NCBI GenBank assembly: GCA_003020985.1
Contig: PXRM01000040.1
Location: forward strand, 1 to 64,000
Direction: 5' to 3'
DNA: 64,000 nucleotides
Source: Halobacteriales archaeon QS_4_70_19
GTDB taxonomy: Archaea; Halobacteriota; Halobacteria; Halobacteriales; Haloarculaceae
Shown here piece after piece: positions 44,809 through 54,708 of the stretch (the first letter of the stretch is position 1; each line of letters starts with the position of its first letter). The notes beneath the pieces were generated by a model. It worked only from the letters and a program-made list of their open reading frames with translations. It did not search any database and was not told where the DNA came from. A program made the translations under genes and the position numbers.

Positions 44809-45054
44809 ATGACGCGGACATTGCTGCTCGGCATCCTGCTGCTGAGCAGTGTCGTGTTGTCAGTCACCCCCGCGCAGGCGCAGGATGCGACGCAGACCCC
44901 GACGCCGTTCGGTGACGACGACTTCGCCGGTGGGTTCGAGGCGACCCTGTACGGGATGGTCGGCGGACTCGTGGTCCTCGCGATTCTCGCGTTGGGAGTC
45001 GCAGAGGCGAGTACGCCCGACACGTCACCGGACGACCACAGCGAGTGGCAGTGA
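44809..45054 (+). CDS. Small secreted/membrane protein
   Basis: The 81-residue frame has a signal peptide (MTRTLLLGILLLSSVVLSVTPAQAQ), a short acidic linker (DATQTPTPFGDDDFAGG) and one membrane helix (TLYGMVGGLVVLAILALGVAE) with an acidic cytoplasmic tail. A run of five Ts follows the stop directly and is a likely terminator. Function unknown. Confidence 0.7.
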   Translation: MTRTLLLGILLLSSVVLSVTPAQAQDATQTPTPFGDDDFAGGFEATLYGMVGGLVVLAILALGVAEASTPDTSPDDHSEWQ

Positions 45055-45059
45055 TTTTT
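45055..45059 (+). terminator. Poly-T termination signal
   Basis: Five Ts directly after the TGA of the small membrane protein, in GC-rich surroundings, match the T-tract termination signal of archaea. The rpsB operon converges on the same spacer. Confidence 0.4.
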
Positions 45060-45205
45060 CGCAGACTGCCCGAATAACTACTCAGTAGCCGCCGTACGAT
45101 AGATGTGTTTGCCATATTCGCCCAGTAGCTCGCGACGAACTCCACAGCGTGTAACCGGGGCTGCCCGACCGGTAGCGTGACCGGAGAACGAATGTCGTCG
45201 CGCGC

Positions 45206-45997
45206 TTACAGTTCGGTCTCGAAGTCCTCGAGCGCGTAGGTCGGCTCGGCACCGCGCCGGTCCAGCGTCTCGTTGGCCAGCAGCCAGTAGACGACGCTGA
45301 GGGCCTTGCGCCCCTTGTTGTTGGTCGGGATGACTAGGTCCACGTTCGAGGTGGTGTTGTTGGAGTCGCACATCGCCACGACCGGGATGCCGACCGTGAT
45401 GGCCTCCTTGACGGCCTGGGAGTCACCGATGGGGTCGGTGACGACCACGACGTCCGGCTCGATGTAGCCGTCGTACTTCGGGTTCGTCAGCGTGCCCGGA
45501 ATGAACCGGCCGGTGCGGGCGCGAGCGCCGACGGCCTCGGCGAACTTCTCCGCCGGGAACCGGCCGTACTGGCGCGAGGACGCGACCAGAATCTGCTCGG
45601 GGGCGTAGTTCGAGAGGAACGACGCCGCCGTCCGGATGCGGTCGTCCGTCCGGGAGACGTCCAGCACGTACAGCCCGTCGGTGCGGACGCGATGGATGAA
45701 CCGCTCCATCGACTTCGTCTTCTGCTGGGTCCCGATGTGGACCCCGCTCTGGAGGTACTCCTCGACCGGGATGAGGAGGTCGGCCTCCTCGTCCGGCATG
45801 ACGTTCTCGTCGAGGACGGGCGTGGCCGCTTCCTCCTCCTCGGCGTCGGCGTCGGCCTCCGCGGCCGCTGTCTCTGCCGCCTCGGCCTCCTCGGCGGCGG
45901 GCGCTTCGTCGTCGTCGACCTCGGCGACCTCGGCCAGCGTGTCCTCCTCGGACTCGGCGTCGGCGTCGGCCTCCAGGCCTTCCTCGTTGTCGCTCAT
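45206..45997 (-). CDS. rpsB: Small ribosomal subunit protein uS2
   Basis: The 263-residue protein has a very acidic 60-residue extension at the N-terminus, then the uS2 domain: [84 protein letters not shown] and [21 protein letters not shown]. Last gene of the eL18-eno-uS2 operon; its ATG overlaps the eno stop by four bases. Confidence 0.97.
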   Translation of the reverse strand: MSDNEEGLEADADAESEEDTLAEVAEVDDDEAPAAEEAEAAETAAAEADADAEEEEAATPVLDENVMPDEEADLLIPVEEYLQSGVHIGTQQKTKSMERFIHRVRTDGLYVLDVSRTDDRIRTAASFLSNYAPEQILVASSRQYGRFPAEKFAEAVGARARTGRFIPGTLTNPKYDGYIEPDVVVVTDPIGDSQAVKEAITVGIPVVAMCDSNNTTSNVDLVIPTNNKGRKALSVVYWLLANETLDRRGAEPTYALEDFETEL

Positions 45998-47193
45998 GCG
46001 GATTCCTCGATTCTGATGAGTTCGTTCAGCTTGGCGGTGCGCTCGCCGCCGACCGCGCCCGTCTTGATGAACGGGGCCGCGGTCGCGACGGCGAGGTGTG
46101 CGATGGTGGTATCCTCGGTCTCGCCCGAGCGGTGGGAGACGACGGCGTCGTAGCCCGCGCGGTGTGCGGTCTCGACGGCGTCGAACGCGTCCGAGAGCGT
46201 CCCGATCTGGTTGGGCTTGACCAGGATGCTGTTCGCGGCACCCTGCTCGATGCCCTCGGAGAGGCGCGAGACGTTAGTGACGAACAGGTCGTCACCACAG
46301 ATGAGGCAGTCGTCGACCCGGTCGGTCAGGTCGGCGAAGCCCTCGTAGTCGTCCTCGTCCAGCGGGTCCTCCACGTAGACGAGGTCGTACTCCTCGACGA
46401 GTTCGACGACGTAGTCGCGCTGCTCGTCGGGGGTCCGCTCCCGGTCGCCGTACCGGTAGACGTCGCTCTCGGCGTCGTAGAGTTCGGCCCCGGCGACGTC
46501 CAGCCCCATCCGGATCTCGAAGCCGACCGCCTCCTCGACGGTCTCGATGGCCTCGTCGACGATCTCGAACGCCTCGGCGTCGTCGATGCTGGGGGCCCAG
46601 GCGCCCTCGTCACCCTTCGCGGCCGGGACGCCCCGGTCCTCGAGGATGTCGTGCACGGCGGCGTGGACCTCGGCGTTGGCGAACACGGCGTCTGCCACCG
46701 AGGGCGCGCCGACCGGCGCGGCGAGAAACTCCTGGATGTGGGTCGCGTCGGCGGCGTGCTCGCCGCCACCCACGACGTTGCCCAGCGGTGTCGGGAACGC
46801 GTCGCCCCGGAAGGCGCCGCCGAGATGCTGGTACAGCGGTGCGCCGAGCACGTCCGCGGCGGCCTTCGCCGCGGCCATGCTGATGGCGACGGCGGAGTTG
46901 GCGCCGATCTCGGAGAAGTCCTCGGTGCCGTCGGCCGCGCGGAGGGCGGCGTCGACACTCCGCTGGTCGCCGGCGTACACCTGCCCCTCCAGCCGGGGCA
47001 CCGCCAGCTCGCGAGCGGCGGCGATGGCCTCGTCCGCGGGTCGCTCGACGGCCTCGTACTCGCCGGTGGACGCCCCGGAGGGCGCCGCGGCACGGCCGTG
47101 GCCGCCCGACTCCGTGCGGATCTCGGCCTCGACCGTGGGCGAGCCACGGGAGTCGAGGATGCGCCGGAGGCGGACCTCGGTAAGCAGCGTCAT
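45994..47193 (-). CDS. eno: Enolase
   Basis: The 399-residue protein has all enolase signatures: [59 protein letters not shown], the catalytic Lys in [17 protein letters not shown] and [20 protein letters not shown]. It converts 2-phosphoglycerate to phosphoenolpyruvate. Its position between rpoK and rpsB is conserved in haloarchaea. Overlaps rpoK stop and rpsB start by four bases each. Confidence 0.97.
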   Translation of the reverse strand: MTLLTEVRLRRILDSRGSPTVEAEIRTESGGHGRAAAPSGASTGEYEAVERPADEAIAAARELAVPRLEGQVYAGDQRSVDAALRAADGTEDFSEIGANSAVAISMAAAKAAADVLGAPLYQHLGGAFRGDAFPTPLGNVVGGGEHAADATHIQEFLAAPVGAPSVADAVFANAEVHAAVHDILEDRGVPAAKGDEGAWAPSIDDAEAFEIVDEAIETVEEAVGFEIRMGLDVAGAELYDAESDVYRYGDRERTPDEQRDYVVELVEEYDLVYVEDPLDEDDYEGFADLTDRVDDCLICGDDLFVTNVSRLSEGIEQGAANSILVKPNQIGTLSDAFDAVETAHRAGYDAVVSHRSGETEDTTIAHLAVATAAPFIKTGAVGGERTAKLNELIRIEESA

Positions 47194-47387
47194 TCGGCCT
47201 CACCCCGGCCCGGCTGTTCCCGCCGGACGGTGAACGGCAGGACGCCGGCGTCGTACTCCTCGGCCGCGATGAGGATCGGTTCGGTCTGCTCGGTGTCGAT
47301 GAGCACCGGTGCCCCGAACGACACCTGCAGCGCTCGCGCGCCGATGATTCGCGCCTTCTCGTAGCGATTGTCGGGCCCCGCCATCAT
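47190..47387 (-). CDS. rpoK: RNA polymerase subunit K (Rpo6)
   Basis: The 65-residue protein contains [25 protein letters not shown], the omega/RPB6 signature. It stabilises assembly of the archaeal RNA polymerase. The ATGATG start gives a choice of two codons; the first overlaps the rpoN stop as ATGA, which I prefer. Confidence 0.93.
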   Translation of the reverse strand: MMAGPDNRYEKARIIGARALQVSFGAPVLIDTEQTEPILIAAEEYDAGVLPFTVRREQPGRGEAE

Positions 47388-47578
47388 TGATACGGTGCCA
47401 CTACGTCGACCAGGTCCTTGTGCGAGACGAGCATCCGGCGACAACAGTGACGCTCCACGCCGAGCTCGTCGAGCACCTGTTCGGGGTTCTCGTCGTCCTC
47501 TCGGGCCCGGGACTTGAACTCCTCCCAGTGCTCGCCGACGACCTTGCCGCACGTGAAGCAGCGGACGGGTACCATCAT
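47384..47578 (-). CDS. rpoN: RNA polymerase subunit N (Rpo10)
   Basis: The 64-residue protein has the RPB10 zinc site: [17 protein letters not shown] and [14 protein letters not shown]. It links Rpo3 and Rpo11 in the polymerase. It precedes rpoK with a four-base overlap and follows uS9 after 36 bp. Confidence 0.95.
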   Translation of the reverse strand: MMVPVRCFTCGKVVGEHWEEFKSRAREDDENPEQVLDELGVERHCCRRMLVSHKDLVDVVAPYQ

Positions 47579-47614
47579 TGGTGTATCACCTTGTGTGTGG
47601 GTTGTGTGCGGCTG

Positions 47615-48013
47615 TCAGCGGTACGACTTCTGGTAGCGGGCCCGCGCACCGGGGCCGCCCCACTTCTTCGGCTCGGACTGCCGGACGTCGTTGACCAGCA
47701 GCGAGCGGTCGAAGCTCATGTACGCCTCGCGCAGCTCGGCGTCGTTAGTGTGCTGGACCAGTCCGCGGGCGATGGCAGTCCGGGCGGCGTCAGCCTGCCC
47801 GGCGAACCCGCCGCCCTGCACGGTGACGTCGATGTCGATGCCGTCGCGGAGCTCGTCCTCGGCGATGCGGAACGGCTCCGTCATCTTCAGACGGGCCAGC
47901 CCCGGCTCCACCAGCTCGACCGGCTGGGAGTTGATACGTACCTTGCCGCTGCCGTCCCGCACGGTGGCGCGGGCGACGGCGGTCTTCTTCTTTCCTGAGG
48001 TGTTCGTGACCAT
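47615..48013 (-). CDS. rpsI: Small ribosomal subunit protein uS9
   Basis: The 132-residue protein has [45 protein letters not shown] and the C-terminal [14 protein letters not shown] tail that reaches the P-site. Two bases separate its start from the uL13 stop. Confidence 0.97.
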   Translation of the reverse strand: MVTNTSGKKKTAVARATVRDGSGKVRINSQPVELVEPGLARLKMTEPFRIAEDELRDGIDIDVTVQGGGFAGQADAARTAIARGLVQHTNDAELREAYMSFDRSLLVNDVRQSEPKKWGGPGARARYQKSYR

Positions 48014-48015
48014 GC

Positions 48016-48453
48016 TTACCAGGTGACTGAGGCGCCGAGTTCCTCGCTGATGTCGCCCAGCGAGGTAAAGCGGATGTTCGAGAGCCGGTCCAGCGAGGTC
48101 CGGTCGAGGACCTCGCCCTCGTCGTCGTAGGGGTTCCCGACGTAGACCCGGACGCGCTCGAACGCCTCGCGCCCGCGGGTCGTCTTGTACGGGATCATCC
48201 CACGGACGGCGCGCTTGAAGATGCCGTCCGGACGCTTCGGGTAGTACGGCCCGCGGTCGGAGCCGACCCCAGCTCGCTGGCGGTACTTCTCCATCGTCGA
48301 CTCCTCCCGGCCGGTGATGACCGCGTCCTCGGCGTTGACGATGGCGACGCGCTCGCCGTCAAGCGCGCGCTCTGCGACCTCGCTGGCGACGCGACCGAGG
48401 ATGCAGTCCCTGGCGTCGACGACGATATCGGCGTCGTACTCGGCGTAGCTCAT
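48016..48453 (-). CDS. rplM: Large ribosomal subunit protein uL13
   Basis: The 145-residue protein contains [39 protein letters not shown] and [32 protein letters not shown], the uL13 signature. Its ATG overlaps the eL18 stop by four bases. Confidence 0.97.
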   Translation of the reverse strand: MSYAEYDADIVVDARDCILGRVASEVAERALDGERVAIVNAEDAVITGREESTMEKYRQRAGVGSDRGPYYPKRPDGIFKRAVRGMIPYKTTRGREAFERVRVYVGNPYDDEGEVLDRTSLDRLSNIRFTSLGDISEELGASVTW

Positions 48454-48806
48454 CGGATCACCCGGACGTTAGCGCCCTCGTGGTTGCGGTCCAGTGCCTC
48501 TTCCAGTGTGATGGCCTCGCCAGCTGCCTCGATCTTCGTCTCGGCGGTGCCGGAGAAGTTCACGGCCGCCACCGTGACGTCCGTGCGGAGCGCGCCGGAG
48601 CCGAGCACCTTGCCCGGCACGACGACGGTCTCTTCGGGCTGGGCGTAGCGGTCGATGCGGCCCAGGTTGACCTCGGCGTGGGTGCGGCGCGGCTTCTCCA
48701 GCCGCTCCGCGACGTCACCCCACACGTCGCCGCCACCGTCGCGGGTGGCGGACTTGAGGTCGGCGATGAGGCTGGCGAGCCTCGGGTTCGTCTTGTTACT
48801 GCTCAT
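48450..48806 (-). CDS. rpl18e: Large ribosomal subunit protein eL18
   Basis: The 118-residue protein has [48 protein letters not shown] and EGANVRVIR, typical of archaeal eL18. It follows tRNA-Leu by about 30 bp, as in other haloarchaea where the tRNA leads this transcript. Confidence 0.96.
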   Translation of the reverse strand: MSSNKTNPRLASLIADLKSATRDGGGDVWGDVAERLEKPRRTHAEVNLGRIDRYAQPEETVVVPGKVLGSGALRTDVTVAAVNFSGTAETKIEAAGEAITLEEALDRNHEGANVRVIR

Positions 48807-48835
48807 TGTTGTGATCGATCCGCAGAAGGGTGGAG

Positions 48836-48920
48836 TGCAGGGAGCAGGATTTGAACCTGCGGACCCCTACGGGACAGCGCCCTGAACGCTGCGCCGTTGG
48901 CCAAACTTGGCTATCCCTGC
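48836..48920 (-). tRNA. tRNA-Leu (anticodon CAG)
   Basis: On the minus strand: acceptor GCAGGGA/TCCCTGC, anticodon stem CAGCG/CGCTG with loop TTCAGGG (anticodon CAG, reading CUG), a long variable arm GTCCCGTAGGGGTCC-like, T-loop TTCAAAT, discriminator A. It precedes eL18 on the same strand. Confidence 0.95.
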
Positions 48921-49117
48921 GCGCATCCACCCGTTCGTCGCTTCCCTTCAAACCGCTTTCGGTCCCGTGGCCGGGGGCACCACGGGCCACGCCCCGTAGC
49001 GGCATCAGCGGCCGCTCGTCGGCCCGGCTCGGCGACCCCCTCGGGGGGTCGGGCCTGGCGTCTGGGTCGTGGAATCACGGTCGTCGGGTGCATTGCTCGT
49101 GTTCGTTGTTCGTCCGG

Positions 49118-49879
49118 TTACAGCTGGACGGCCTGTTCGAGTTCGTCAGCGCGGGCGGCGATGGAGTCCACCGCATTCAGGACGAGGTCCTCGACCGAGA
49201 GCGAGCCGTCGCTCTCGATGCTGAACACGAACGCGTTCGGCACGTCGTGGACCTCGACCTCCTTGCCCGGGTAGCGCTTCGCGAGGTCGTGGTCGAATTC
49301 GTCGGTGGGGACGAGTTCGCCGTCCTCCTCGATGACGCCGCGGAGCACGTTCGGCTCGTCGGCCTCGAACTCCTCGGCGTCGCCGACGACCTCCACGCGC
49401 TGGAGGTGGCGGTAACCGACGGCCACGCCGCCCTGATGTTTGGCGTGGGCCTTGCCGCGGTCCATCACCGCCTCCGCCTCGACCTCGAGGCGCTGCGGGG
49501 AGTCGGCCCCCTCCGGGTACTTGAGGTCGATGATGGGGATGTTCGCGTCGGCGGGCTCGACCTGGTCGTCGGCCGAGACGAGGTCGCCCGAGTACGCGGT
49601 GTCGGGCCCCTCGACATCGAGCGCGAGCGTGACGATGTCGCCCTCCTCGTAGTCGTCGGGCGTCGTCAGCGGGACGAGCCCGAGGCGGAGCGAGATCTGC
49701 TCGTCGAACATCACCGACGAGTTCTCGATGACCCGGACGGTGTCGATACTCAGCGTCGGCACGTCCGCGACGATGGCACGCCGGATGCCGTTGGCGAACG
49801 CCGGCGTGATGTTACGGACGACGAACCGCGCGTCGCGCTCGGATCGACCGATGAACTCCACCTCGTAGTCCTCGCTCAT
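49118..49879 (-). CDS. rpoD: RNA polymerase subunit D (Rpo3)
   Basis: The start [23 protein letters not shown] gives 253 residues with [48 protein letters not shown], the alpha-subunit dimerisation signature, and a DPLV-type insert domain without the iron-sulfur cysteines. It assembles with Rpo11, Rpo10 and Rpo12. One base separates its start from the uS11 stop. Confidence 0.96.
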   Translation of the reverse strand: MSEDYEVEFIGRSERDARFVVRNITPAFANGIRRAIVADVPTLSIDTVRVIENSSVMFDEQISLRLGLVPLTTPDDYEEGDIVTLALDVEGPDTAYSGDLVSADDQVEPADANIPIIDLKYPEGADSPQRLEVEAEAVMDRGKAHAKHQGGVAVGYRHLQRVEVVGDAEEFEADEPNVLRGVIEEDGELVPTDEFDHDLAKRYPGKEVEVHDVPNAFVFSIESDGSLSVEDLVLNAVDSIAARADELEQAVQL

Positions 49880-49880
49880 G

Positions 49881-50279
49881 TCAGAACCCGCTGTTCTTGG
49901 GTGCCCGCGTTCCGTCGTGCGGGGTGGGCGTGACGTCCTCGATGCGACCGATCTCGAGACCGGCGCGCGCGAGCGCCCGGATGGTCGCCTGTGCGCCCGG
50001 GCCGGGGCTCTTCTGCAGGTTGCCACCGGGACCACGCACCTTCACGTGCAGGCCCTCCAGGCCGGCGGCCTGGACCTCCTCGGCGACGACCTCGGCCATC
50101 TGCATTGCAGCGTACGGCGAGGCCTCGTCGCGGTTCTGCTTCACGACGGTCCCGCCGGAGGACTTCGCGATCGTCTCGGCGCCGGTCAGGTCCGTCACGG
50201 TGATGACGGTGTTGTTGAACGACGCGTAGACGTGAGCGACTCCCCACCGGTCCTGTGGTACGTCCTCTTCGGCACTCAT
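49881..50279 (-). CDS. rpsK: Small ribosomal subunit protein uS11
   Basis: The 132-residue protein has [32 protein letters not shown] and [51 protein letters not shown]. Its start overlaps the uS4 stop by four bases. Confidence 0.97.
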   Translation of the reverse strand: MSAEEDVPQDRWGVAHVYASFNNTVITVTDLTGAETIAKSSGGTVVKQNRDEASPYAAMQMAEVVAEEVQAAGLEGLHVKVRGPGGNLQKSPGPGAQATIRALARAGLEIGRIEDVTPTPHDGTRAPKNSGF

Positions 50280-50800
50280 TCCTGATCACCTGCACGTTCG
50301 GGGTGGAGGTCGTCGGCCAGCGGACTGTTCTCGTCGAAGTCGATGTGGTCCTCCTCGGCGGTCTCGACGGTGTAGCCCGGTCGCGTGACGCGGGCACCGC
50401 GCACGGTCACGTGACCGTGGACGATGAACTGCCGCGCCTGGTCGGGCGTGTTGACCAGGCCCTGGCGGTAGGCGACCGTCTGCAGTCGCCGCTCGAGGAC
50501 GTCCGTGACGTCCAGTGCCAGCACGTCGCCGAGGCCGTCGTCGTCACCGAGGACGCCGATGCGGCGGAGCCGCGCGAGGAACTGGTCACGGGCACGCTGT
50601 GCCGCGGCGCCCGGCTCGGTCTGGCCCAGCAGCGAGCGGGCCTCCCGGCGGAACGAGCGCAGGGTGGACTGTGTCCGCCACAGCTCCTCCTTGTTCTTCA
50701 GACCGTACCGGTCGAGCAGGCTGGCCTCCCCGTCGATGCGCTCGCCCTGGTACGGGTGGTTCGGCGTCTCGTAGAACTTGGTGTTGCTACCGAGTGCCAT
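50276..50800 (-). CDS. rpsD: Small ribosomal subunit protein uS4
   Basis: The 174-residue protein contains [43 protein letters not shown] and [22 protein letters not shown] (S4 RNA-binding domain). Its ATG shares one base with the uS13 stop (TAATG). Confidence 0.97.
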   Translation of the reverse strand: MALGSNTKFYETPNHPYQGERIDGEASLLDRYGLKNKEELWRTQSTLRSFRREARSLLGQTEPGAAAQRARDQFLARLRRIGVLGDDDGLGDVLALDVTDVLERRLQTVAYRQGLVNTPDQARQFIVHGHVTVRGARVTRPGYTVETAEEDHIDFDENSPLADDLHPERAGDQE

Positions 50801-51327
50801 TATTCTTCCTCGGCCGCGGCCTCCTCGGCCTGTTCTTCCTTGATCGCCTCGACGTTGACGCCGATGGTGCCTTCCGTCCGGCCCGTCGACTTGGTCCGCT
50901 GCCCGCGGACCTTCTGGCCCCGCTCGTGGCGGACGCCCTTGTACGAGTCGATCATCTTCATGCGGTTGATGTCCTGGCGACGCGTCATCTCGAGCTCGTT
51001 GCCGATCTCGTGCGTCGTCTCACCGCTGAAGTAGTCGTTCCGGTGGTTGTTCATCCAGTCGGGCACCTCGTCGGCGTAGCCCTCGACCAGCTCGACGACG
51101 CTGTCGATGGTCTCGTCGTCGAGCTTGCCGAAGACCTCGCGTCGGTCGACGCCGGCCCGCTCCGCGATGAGGCGAGCGGCTCGATGCCCGATGCCGTTCA
51201 GTTCTGTCAGCGACCGCTCGACGGACTTCGTGCCGTCGAGGTCGGCCTGTCCGATGCGGACGAAGTAGCGGATGTCCTCCTCCTCGGAGTCCGCGTCCTC
51301 CGCCGCGTCTGGGTCTTCTGCACTCAT
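50800..51327 (-). CDS. rpsM: Small ribosomal subunit protein uS13
   Basis: The 175-residue protein has an acidic N-terminus, RYFVRIGQADLDGTKSVERSLTELNGIGHRAARLIAERAG, and RHERGQKVRGQRTKSTGRTEGTIGV, plus an acidic C-terminal tail. It is the first protein gene of the uS13-uS4-uS11-rpoD operon, 19 bp after tRNA-Ser on the same strand. Confidence 0.97.
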   Translation of the reverse strand: MSAEDPDAAEDADSEEEDIRYFVRIGQADLDGTKSVERSLTELNGIGHRAARLIAERAGVDRREVFGKLDDETIDSVVELVEGYADEVPDWMNNHRNDYFSGETTHEIGNELEMTRRQDINRMKMIDSYKGVRHERGQKVRGQRTKSTGRTEGTIGVNVEAIKEEQAEEAAAEEE

Positions 51328-51346
51328 GTCTTGTTGGTGTGGCTAG

Positions 51347-51428
51347 CGCGGCGGCGGGGATTCGAACCCCGGAGGCTTGCGCCACAGAGTTAGCAACCCT
51401 GCGCCTTAGACCACTCGGCCACCGCCGC
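51347..51428 (-). tRNA. tRNA-Ser (anticodon GCT)
   Basis: On the minus strand: acceptor GCGGCGG/CCGCCGC, anticodon stem CAGGG/CTCTG with loop TTGCTAA (anticodon GCT, reading AGC/AGU), class II variable arm, T-loop TTCGAAT, discriminator G. It precedes uS13 in the same direction. Confidence 0.95.
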
Positions 51429-51649
51429 ACTCGGCGTTCTGCCCTGGTAGTGTCGCCCCGGTCGAGCCGGAACTCGCGGGTGCCGAACACCCGCTACAGT
51501 GTTTGCGATTCCCCGTACCGGACAGGTGCATAAAAACGTAGTGATGCAGTCCGCGTGTGCGAGCGCGTGACTCGACGGTAGCGCCCCGCTCCGGTCCGAT
51601 GACAACCGACCGGGGGTACAGTTCTGGAGCGGTGTCCCGGGCCGGCCGG

Positions 51650-51898
51650 TCACTCCCCGTCGGCGTCCCGGTCCCGGGCCAGCGTCCCGCGCTCGCTCAC
51701 GCGGAGGATGGTGCGCATGTTCCGGTAGATGGACTCGGGGTCGGTCTCCTCGCCCGGGTCGTACAGGTCCGAGACGCGGAACAGGATGGCCGCGACCCGC
51801 TCGGACTCGTCGCTGTCGCCCCGGACCTCGCGGGCGATCTCCCGCAGCAGGGCGGCCCGCTCGGGATCGTCGTCCGGCTGGGTGGCGTCGTCGCTCAC
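51650..51898 (-). CDS. Small conserved protein coupled to mrp
   Basis: The 82-residue protein (DDDPERAALLREIAREVRGDSDESERVAAILFRVSDLYDP...IYRNMRTILRVSERGTL) is helical and acidic with no known domain. Its ATG overlaps the mrp stop by four bases, so it is translated with mrp. A role linked to Fe-S cluster delivery is an inference from position only. Confidence 0.75.
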   Translation of the reverse strand: MSDDATQPDDDPERAALLREIAREVRGDSDESERVAAILFRVSDLYDPGEETDPESIYRNMRTILRVSERGTLARDRDADGE

Positions 51899-52953
51899 TG
51901 CTCCGGCGCGCCCGCCTGCTGCTGGGTCCGCCGGCGGTGGACGATGCCCTGCATGTCCGCGGCCGTGCGGACGAACTCGCGGAGCGCCTCGCCCGTCTCG
52001 CTGTCGTCGTCCAGCACGGCCGGGCGGCCGTCGTCACCGCCCTCCCGGACGGCGGGGTCCAGCGGGACGCTCCCGAGGAACGGCATGTCGTTCCCCTCGG
52101 CGAACCGCTCGCCGCCGCCCGCCCCGAAGATGTCGTGGGTGCTTCCGCAGTCCGGACAGCGGAAGCCGGCCATGTTCTCGACGATGCCGAGCACGGGGGT
52201 GTCGTGCTTGCCGAACATGCGGAGCCCCTTGCGCGCGTCGTCGAGCGCGACCTCCTGGGGGGTCGTGACGATGACCGCACCGGAGACGGGGACGGACTGG
52301 AGCATCGTCAACTGGGTGTCGCCGGTCCCCGGGGGGAGGTCGACGACCATGTAGTCGAGGGCGCCCCACTCCACGTCCTCCCAGAGCTGCGTGATGACCT
52401 TGTGGACCATCGGGCCCCGCCAGATGACGGGGTCGTCCTCGCCGACGAGGAAGTCCATCGACATGAGCTTCATGCCGTACTTCTCGGGCGGAATCATCGT
52501 CCCGTCCTGGGTGGCCTTGGGCTGCTCGCCGGCGTCCAGCATCCGGGGGACGTTCGGCCCGTACACGTCGGCGTCGAACAGACCGACGCGGGCCCCCCGG
52601 TCTGCCAGCCCGGCCGCGAGGTTGACCGCGACGGTCGACTTCCCGACGCCGCCCTTCCCGGAGGCGACGGCGACGATGTTCTTCACGCCCGGGAGGATCT
52701 GGTCCTCGGGCGCGACGCCGCGGTCGACACTCGCCGAGAGTTCGACCGACAATCCGAACTTCGAGAGCACCGTCCGCACCTCCTCTGCGATGGCGGTCTC
52801 GGTGGGCGAGTACGGCGCGCCCAGCGCGAGGTCCACCGAGATGGCGTCGCCGACGGTCACGTCGTTGACGAGGCCGAGCGAGACGATGTCGTCGCCGAGG
52901 TCCGGGTCCTCGACACCCCGCAGCGCGTCGAGTACGTCGTTCCGGTCTACCAT
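51895..52953 (-). CDS. mrp: Mrp/NBP35-family Fe-S cluster carrier ATPase
   Basis: The start MVDRNDVLDALRGVEDPDLGDDIVSLGLV gives 352 residues: a DUF59/MIP18 domain (1-85), then the ParA-like ATPase with VAVASGKGGVGKST (99-107), FDADVYGPNVPRML, MSMDFLVGEDDPVIWRGPMV, VVDLPPGTGDTQLT and a CPDC pair for cluster binding. It delivers Fe-S clusters to apoproteins. Confidence 0.95.
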   Translation of the reverse strand: MVDRNDVLDALRGVEDPDLGDDIVSLGLVNDVTVGDAISVDLALGAPYSPTETAIAEEVRTVLSKFGLSVELSASVDRGVAPEDQILPGVKNIVAVASGKGGVGKSTVAVNLAAGLADRGARVGLFDADVYGPNVPRMLDAGEQPKATQDGTMIPPEKYGMKLMSMDFLVGEDDPVIWRGPMVHKVITQLWEDVEWGALDYMVVDLPPGTGDTQLTMLQSVPVSGAVIVTTPQEVALDDARKGLRMFGKHDTPVLGIVENMAGFRCPDCGSTHDIFGAGGGERFAEGNDMPFLGSVPLDPAVREGGDDGRPAVLDDDSETGEALREFVRTAADMQGIVHRRRTQQQAGAPEQ

Positions 52954-53161
52954 TACCGGCGATAGGCCCCGTGCGGGCGATAAGGATTGTGACGCGGGGC
53001 TCGCAGCCCCGGCACCCACCGGGCGCGGATATCTCCCTGCATCCACCCACATCGGCTGTTCTTGCCGGGTTGCTGTCGGGAGCCCGCGGTTTTGGAGATA
53101 TCAGTGGCTAAGGGAAATTTTAGCGAGAACGTATCCCCTGCACGCCCCGACGACAGGACGC

Positions 53162-53947
53162 ATGAATCCGAACGAACGCCCGGAGCCCGGACTGGACGGG
53201 TCGCTCGACCCGTTCGGGTCGGGCGCGGGCAGGCGCGGTGAGTTCAGTGTGGACGGCAGCAGTGTGGAGGCTGGTGGCCTCGAGACGGCTGCCGGCAGCG
53301 ACGGCGCGGTGGAGTACAGCACCGGGACGACGACGGTCGGCCTGGTCGCGGCGGACGGGGTCGTCCTCGCGACGGACCGGCGGGCGTCGCTCGGCGGTCG
53401 CTTCGTCTCCAACAAGGACGTGGTGAAGGTCGAGCAGGTCCACCCGACGGCGGCCATCACCATCGCCGGGTCGGTCGGCGCGGCGCAGGCGTACGCGAAG
53501 CAGCTCCGGGTCGAGGCGGACCTGTACGAGAACCGCCGGGACCGTCGCATGAGCATGGAGGCGCTGTCCAGTCTCGCGAGCGGGCTCCTGCGGGGGCTCC
53601 CCGTCAGCCCGCTGCTGGGCGGCGTGGATCCGGCAGCGGACGGGGCCGGCGAGCCGCACCTCTACCAGCTCGACGGCGCCGGCGGCCGCATCGAGGAGTC
53701 GGCGTTCGCCGCGACCGGCAGCGGGATGACGGTCGCGACGGGGGCGCTCGAACGCGAGTACGACACGGACACCGACATCGAGACGGCCGTGCCGACTGCC
53801 GTAGACGCGGTGCTCGCGGCCAGCGAGCGCGACACCGCGTCCGGCAACGGTGTCGTCGTGGCCCGGGTGACGGGCGATGGCGTGGAGACGGAGAGGCGTG
53901 ACGGGACCGGTGCCCTCATGAACGGGGCGAACGGAGGTGCCCGATAA
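53162..53947 (+). CDS. psmB: Proteasome beta subunit
   Basis: The 261-residue precursor has an acidic 53-residue propeptide ending GAVEYS and a catalytic Thr54 (TGTTTVGLVAADGVVLATDRRASLGG). Autocleavage exposes Thr as the nucleophile; the Asp and Lys of the site (TDRRAS, NKDVVKVEQVH) are present. psmA begins at its stop codon (TAATG), an organisation that keeps the two subunits together. Confidence 0.96.
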   Translation: MNPNERPEPGLDGSLDPFGSGAGRRGEFSVDGSSVEAGGLETAAGSDGAVEYSTGTTTVGLVAADGVVLATDRRASLGGRFVSNKDVVKVEQVHPTAAITIAGSVGAAQAYAKQLRVEADLYENRRDRRMSMEALSSLASGLLRGLPVSPLLGGVDPAADGAGEPHLYQLDGAGGRIEESAFAATGSGMTVATGALEREYDTDTDIETAVPTAVDAVLAASERDTASGNGVVVARVTGDGVETERRDGTGALMNGANGGAR

Positions 53948-54699
53948 TGCAGAACAGCCAACAGCAGGCGTACGACCGCGGTATCACCATCTTCTCGCCG
54001 GACGGTCGACTCTACCAGGTCGAGTACGCCCGCGAGGCCGTGAAGCGTGGGACGGCGGCAGTCGGCATCCGCACCCCCGAGGGCGTGGTGCTGGCGGCGG
54101 ACGGTCGGCTCCGCTCGGAGCTGCAGGTCGCCGCGAGCGTCGAGAAGATCCACAAGGCCGACGACCACCTCGGCGTCGCGACGGCCGGACACGCCGCCGA
54201 CGCCCGGAAGCTCGTCGACGTCGCACGACGCCGTGCGCAGGTCGAGAAGCTCCGCTACGGCGAGGCAATCGACACGGAGACGCTCACGAAGGCCATCACG
54301 GACAACATCCAGGAGTTCACCCAGACCGGCGGCGCACGGCCGTTCGGCTGCGCGCTGCTCATCGCCGGCGTCGACGAGGACGGCGAGCCCCGCCTGTTCG
54401 AGACTGACCCGTCGGGGACCCCCTACGAGTGGAAGGCTGTCGCGGTCGGCGGCAACCAGCGCGAGGCCCAGGACACGCTCGAGGAGGGCTACGACGACCT
54501 CGGGACGGTCGACGACGGACTCCGGCTCGCCTTCGAGGCGCTGGCGGCCACGGTCGACGGCGACCTCACGCCGGAGGGGATGAGTGCGGCGACCATCGAC
54601 GCCGAGACGGCAACCTACGAGGCGCTCGAACGCGAGGAGATCGGCGACCACCTCGAGGAGCACGACCTGCTCGACGAGGGCGACGCCGACGAGGAGTAA
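53947..54699 (+). CDS. psmA: Proteasome alpha subunit
   Basis: The 250-residue protein has the alpha signature QQAYDRGITIFSPDGRLYQVEYAREAVKRGTAAVGIRTPEGVVLAAD and a C-terminal acidic tail. It forms the outer rings of the 20S particle and docks PAN. Its start overlaps the psmB stop. Confidence 0.97.
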   Translation: MQNSQQQAYDRGITIFSPDGRLYQVEYAREAVKRGTAAVGIRTPEGVVLAADGRLRSELQVAASVEKIHKADDHLGVATAGHAADARKLVDVARRRAQVEKLRYGEAIDTETLTKAITDNIQEFTQTGGARPFGCALLIAGVDEDGEPRLFETDPSGTPYEWKAVAVGGNQREAQDTLEEGYDDLGTVDDGLRLAFEALAATVDGDLTPEGMSAATIDAETATYEALEREEIGDHLEEHDLLDEGDADEE

Positions 54700-54708
54700 C
54701 CCGCGCTC

